Positions 60,950 to 64,000 of a DNA stretch of 64,000 nucleotides are shown in pieces. Origin of the DNA: Sporomusa ovata DSM 2662 (lineage in GTDB: Bacteria; Bacillota; Negativicutes; Sporomusales; Sporomusaceae); the NCBI RefSeq assembly GCF_000445445.1, contig NZ_ASXP01000001.1, positions 1,100,501 through 1,164,500 of the forward strand, in the 5' to 3' direction. Position 1 is the first letter of the stretch. Every line of letters starts with the position of its first letter. The notes under the pieces were generated by a model, which saw only the letters and a program-made list of their open reading frames with translations, did no database searches and had not been told where the DNA came from. The position numbers and the translations under genes are program-made.

Positions 60950-61071
60950 ATAAGCCCCTTGGTGGTATGATATGCTACCCCTAGATAGGACAGTGAAAAA
61001 ATACATTGTCTTGTCTGGGGGTATTTCTATGTCACATAAAAGTAAATTCCATGTGGAATTGAAGCTGAGGA
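60950..61071 (+). mobile_element. Truncated IS3-family left end
   Basis: The segment CTTGGTGGTATGATATGC to ATGTCACATAAAAGTAAATTC resembles the left end of an IS3-family (IS150-like) element up to the first codons of OrfA (MSHKSKFHVELKLR). It then stops and joins the upstream region of the amidase gene; a 19-codon frame runs from the IS ATG (61029) and overlaps the amidase ATG. No transposase body or right end is present. Assignment is from memory of such ends. Confidence 0.55.
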
Positions 61072-61081
61072 GGTGTTTTAT

Positions 61082-61624
61082 ATGAAAAAAGTTACCTTGG
61101 AACAATTAAAGCAACTTGCAATAAATAGCAAGGATGATTTACGCATGAAGGCGCATTTGGTAAACAGAGATATTACCCTGTACCTGCATTGGTCTGCCAG
61201 TCATTATGGTCAGTTTTTTTATAACTATCATATCAACGTTGACCAAGATGGCAGTATTTATGTCAGCACTGATGATTTGTCTAAACTAAAAACTCATACG
61301 TGGAACCGAAATTCTGGGGCGATTGGTATTGTATTAGAATGCTGCTATAATGCAGATATTAGTGATTTTGGGCCAGAGCCGCCAACCGAGGCACAAATTG
61401 AAGCAATGGCATAGTGTGTGGCTGTACTTTGTGAAGCATTAGATTTAACCATCGACATAGATCATGTTAAGACACATGCGGAAGTGGCTGATCTTGACGA
61501 TTATGGTCCGGCTACTACTTGTGAGTGTTGGGATTTATGGTTTTTGCCCGGCACAGAGAAAGACGAAGGTGGTAATTTGATTCGGGGGAAAGCATGTTTT
61601 TATCTGCAAAACGACGGAGGCTAA
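61082..61624 (+). pseudogene. N-acetylmuramoyl-L-alanine amidase, interrupted by in-frame TAG
   Basis: Start ATG 61082 behind AGGAGGTG. About 110 codons, then TAG at 61412-61414, then the same frame continues 70 codons with no gap (CVAVLCEALDLTIDI). The two halves together make one amidase-2-like enzyme: LHWSASHYG (zinc His), YHINVDQDGSIY, KTHAEVADLDDYGPATTCE (second His region) and a C-terminal C-rich end. A CAG-to-TAG change would explain the stop. As TAG is the pyrrolysine codon, recoding is formally possible but unlikely. The protein was probably a peptidoglycan or cell-wall amidase. Confidence 0.85.
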
Positions 61625-61871
61625 GTCTTTCACCGTTTAATTTTTGGAAAAGAAGTTTTGATGGCTAAAATAACTGCTGTTTTGCTCAACAGTAATAATT
61701 TAATCTCACTCTCAGCCGTTTGGCGGGGGTGCGGTTTTTTATTTAAAAGAACCAAAGTTTTTGGCCGATAAATGTTTTATATGCGGAGCCGAAAAGTTCT
61801 TGTTTTTCTTAGCAGGTTTTTTGCGCAAAAGAGGCCGCGACATTAATTTCTTAGTGCGAAAGCCTTAATAA
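61625..61871. other. Intergenic region, no gene found
   Basis: About 250 bases between the amidase and the rnhB remnant. It contains a weak terminator-like CCG...CGG followed by TTTTTT near 61735 and AT-rich sequence with several short inverted repeats. No ORF supported. Confidence 0.55.
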
Positions 61872-62011
61872 GCAGGATTTGCAGCAATTATCAAGAATAA
61901 CTAAAACAGCTGAATTTGGTGGTATTTCACCCTTGGACACAACGCAGATGACAGCGGTGCAGATTATGGCTTATTATCGCAACAGGAGTTTTCACTACAT
62001 ACAATAAATTA
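61872..62011 (+). pseudogene. Decayed duplicate of the rnhB start (leader plus ~20 codons)
   Basis: Similar to 45714-45853 by eye: GCAGGATTTGCAG at the left edge, GAATAACTAAA, then TTGGACAC (rnhB start) and CAGATGACAG, ATTA/TTATTATC and CAACAGG/CAGGA-type matches through ACAATAAA. One or two single-base gaps break the frame and it ends in a stop near 62007. Includes the degenerate ribosome binding site GGTGGTATTT. It is immediately upstream of comM. Confidence 0.75.
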
Positions 62012-62043
62012 CATGTTTGGCTGAATGGTGGTGAGGGTAATTT

Positions 62044-63573
62044 GTGTTTGCGCAAACATTTGGTGCAACAACATTAGGATTAAACGGGATATTAATAAAT
62101 GTTGAAGTAGATATTGCCAATGGTATTCCAGCATTTGATATTGTAGGCTTACCGGACACTGCTGTGCGTGAATCGCGGGAACGCGTACGGGCTGCGATTA
62201 AAAATAGTGGTTTCGAATTTCCTGCCCGGCGCATTACTGTAAATTTAGCACCAGCTGATATTAAGAAAGATAGTTCAGGACTTGATTTGCCTATTGCCGT
62301 AGGCGTTTTAGCAGCAAGCGGTCAGCTTAAACCAACGAATTGCCGCAGGCAGGTGTTTGCCGGGGAATTGTCTTTAGAAGGCCGTTTGCGAGCGGTAGCC
62401 GGGATATTATCGATGGCGGCGAACTGCCAAAATAATAATATCGCTGAAATGATTGTAGCTCCAGAAAACGTGCAAGAAGCGCTATTGGCTGGAAATTTGA
62501 CAGTTTATGCACCGGAAACACTGACAGAGGTTGTTGCACATCTTAAGGGTGAGAAGATTTTGCCCGCAGCGCTTCCGAACTTATCCGAAGGTCAAAACCA
62601 TAATGCTGAACTTGATTTTGCCGACGTACAGGGTCAGATCGTTGCCAAGCGGGCACTGGAGATAGCCGCAGCGGGTTTTCACAATGTCATGATGGTTGGA
62701 CCGCCCGGTTCAGGGAAAACAATGCTTGCAAGAAGGATTCCATCGATACTGCCAGATATGACAGCACAAGAGGCACTTGAAGTAACAAAAATTTATAGCG
62801 TTGCCGGCCTGCTTAAGAATAATATTGGGTTAGTCCGCAATCGACCATTTCGCAGTCCACACCATACAGTGTCAACCGCAGGCATGATTGGCGGTGGAAG
62901 TGTGCCAAGACCAGGGGAGGTTACCTTAAGCCATAATGGTGTGCTATTTTTGGACGAACTGCCTGAGTTTCCCCGAACCGTACTAGAAGTCCTGCGTCAG
63001 CCGCTTGAGGATGGCGAAGTAACTATTTCGCGAGTTAATGCGACTTTGTCCTATCCTGCCAAGCTCATGCTCATAGCTGCTTTAAATCCATGTCCGTGCG
63101 GCTTTAGTTCTGATCCGTCAAGGGAGTGCAGTTGCACACATAGTGATATCCGCCGATATCAAAAGAAAATATCAGGACCATTATTGGACCGTTTAGATAT
63201 AACCATTCACGTGCCACGGCTTGACTATAACGATTTGATAAGAAATACAGAGCAAGAGTCATCGGTCACTATTCGACAGCGTGTGGAGGCCGCAAGGTTG
63301 ATCCAGCACAAACGGCTTCAAAGCTTCGGTTTGTATGCAAATGCCCAGATGGAGCACAAACATATAAAAAAACTATGCAAGCTGACTCCTGCTTCGATAG
63401 ATATTCTTAAGCAAGCGTTTATCAAGATGAATCTCAGTGCGCGAGGCTATGACAGAATAATAAAAGTAGCTCAGACGATTGCAGATTTGAGTGGCATAGT
63501 TCAAATTGAAGCAAATCATATTGCGGAAGCTATTCAATTTCGCAATGACTTCCAAACAATTTCCAGGAAATAA
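62044..63573 (+). CDS. comM: YifB/ComM-family Mg-chelatase-like AAA ATPase
   Basis: 509 residues from GTG. N-terminal ChlI-like domain (about 20-140, starting FAQTFGATTLGLNGILI), AAA core with Walker A GPPGSGKT (about 220) and Walker B GVLFLDELPEF, then sensor PCPCG and a C-rich segment (ECSCTH) and the C-terminal Mg_chelatase_C region. ComM assists branch migration in natural transformation in Gram-negatives; the Firmicute role is less clear. Separated from yraN by about 15 kb here. Confidence 0.95.
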   Translation: MFAQTFGATTLGLNGILINVEVDIANGIPAFDIVGLPDTAVRESRERVRAAIKNSGFEFPARRITVNLAPADIKKDSSGLDLPIAVGVLAASGQLKPTNCRRQVFAGELSLEGRLRAVAGILSMAANCQNNNIAEMIVAPENVQEALLAGNLTVYAPETLTEVVAHLKGEKILPAALPNLSEGQNHNAELDFADVQGQIVAKRALEIAAAGFHNVMMVGPPGSGKTMLARRIPSILPDMTAQEALEVTKIYSVAGLLKNNIGLVRNRPFRSPHHTVSTAGMIGGGSVPRPGEVTLSHNGVLFLDELPEFPRTVLEVLRQPLEDGEVTISRVNATLSYPAKLMLIAALNPCPCGFSSDPSRECSCTHSDIRRYQKKISGPLLDRLDITIHVPRLDYNDLIRNTEQESSVTIRQRVEAARLIQHKRLQSFGLYANAQMEHKHIKKLCKLTPASIDILKQAFIKMNLSARGYDRIIKVAQTIADLSGIVQIEANHIAEAIQFRNDFQTISRK

Positions 63574-63647
63574 TACCTTATCAATGATATATTTATTCAC
63601 GTTAGAGATAATAAAAATAGAAAGTGTTTAAAAAAGGGGGATTTTAA

Positions 63648-64000
63648 ATGAATAAGCCAGTATGGATTGTTATTGCTATAGTTGGGGTGTTACTGGTAAG
63701 TGCTGTGTTCAGTTATAACACGCTGGTTAGTATGAATGAAAGTGTTAATGGTAAGTGGAGTCAGATTGAAAATCAACTGCAGCGTCGTGCCGATTTAATT
63801 CCCAATTTGGTGAATACCGTAAAAGGTTATGCTGCCCATGAACAACAGGCGATTCAAGCTGTAGCTGATGCACGTGCAAAGCTGACAGGAGCGCAAGGCC
63901 CGGTTGGTAAGGCAGAGGCCAATGCTGAACTGAGTTCAGCTCTCAGCAGACTATTGGTTGTCGTCGAGAATTATCCAAATCTTAAGGCTGACCAAAATTT
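63648..64000 (+). CDS. lemA: LemA-family protein (partial, runs off window)
   Basis: At least 117 residues from ATG 63648 after AAAAAGGGGG. N-terminal membrane helix (VWIVIAIVGVLLVSAVF), then the LemA hallmark NQLQRRADLIPNLVNTVKGYA and a helical bundle. A membrane-anchored protein whose periplasmic/extracellular helical domain has no certain function. Ends at the window edge inside NYPNLKADQN. Confidence 0.95.
   Translation, partial: MNKPVWIVIAIVGVLLVSAVFSYNTLVSMNESVNGKWSQIENQLQRRADLIPNLVNTVKGYAAHEQQAIQAVADARAKLTGAQGPVGKAEANAELSSALSRLLVVVENYPNLKADQN

Noticed and set aside
1..64000. CRISPR arrays, rRNA genes, replication origin
   Set aside because: No regularly spaced identical repeats, no rRNA signatures and no DnaA-box cluster were seen.

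Overview
The window looks like a chromosome segment of an endospore-forming diderm Firmicute of the class Negativicutes, most likely Sporomusaceae (Sporomusa/Pelosinus-like). This is inferred from Firmicute gene order (ylbJ-patatin-tmcAL-ackA-yceD-rpmF, fapR-plsX-fab, rnc-smc-ftsY-ylxM-ffh-rpsP-rimM-trmD-rplS-lepB-rbgA-rnhB), from sporulation genes (spoVS, ylbJ), and from a TonB-dependent outer-membrane receptor, which requires an outer membrane. Species cannot be fixed from sequence alone.

Layout. 1-9113 is the right part of a prophage: a frameshifted giant polyvalent protein, a beta-helix tail spike, a holin, a GH25 endolysin and two membrane-anchored proteins that may help breach the outer envelope. 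9304-11651 is a group II intron in antisense orientation, inserted just upstream of the ribosome binding site of a small coiled-coil gene (11670). tRNA-Pro(CGG) at 12197-12273 has its 3' end facing the prophage and is a plausible attachment site. 12441-47265 is dense conserved housekeeping sequence: cell-wall hydrolase, rsmD, coaD, tRNA acetate ligase, acetate kinase, a complete FapR-type fatty-acid synthesis cluster with two FabK-like flavoproteins, RNase III, SpoVS, SMC, the SRP pair FtsY/Ffh, and the rpsP-rimM-trmD-rplS ribosome/tRNA operon. A short cell-envelope insert (42258-45534) sits between rbgA and rnhB.

47298-62011 is accessory. It holds a FUSC-type exporter, a TetR/Bcr-CflA efflux pair with matching palindromic operators and different base composition, several tiny proteins, a PilZ protein, a TonB receptor divergent from an unusual tandem-duplicated periplasmic binding protein, and a c-di-GMP-I riboswitch with a terminator in front of a small helical protein that has a paralogue 2 kb upstream. 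It ends with an IS fragment, a nonsense-mutated amidase and a decayed second copy of the rnhB start. comM follows, and LemA runs off the right edge. The rnhB remnant next to comM suggests that rnhB-ylqH-yraN-comM was once contiguous and was broken by duplication and insertion.

The leads most worth following are the riboswitch and its small-protein family (together with PilZ, a local c-di-GMP theme), the tandem binding protein beside the TonB receptor, the diderm-phage lysis cassette, and the rnhB duplication scar. Start codons were adjusted by ribosome binding site where stated; all family calls are from reading the protein sequences, without database searches.
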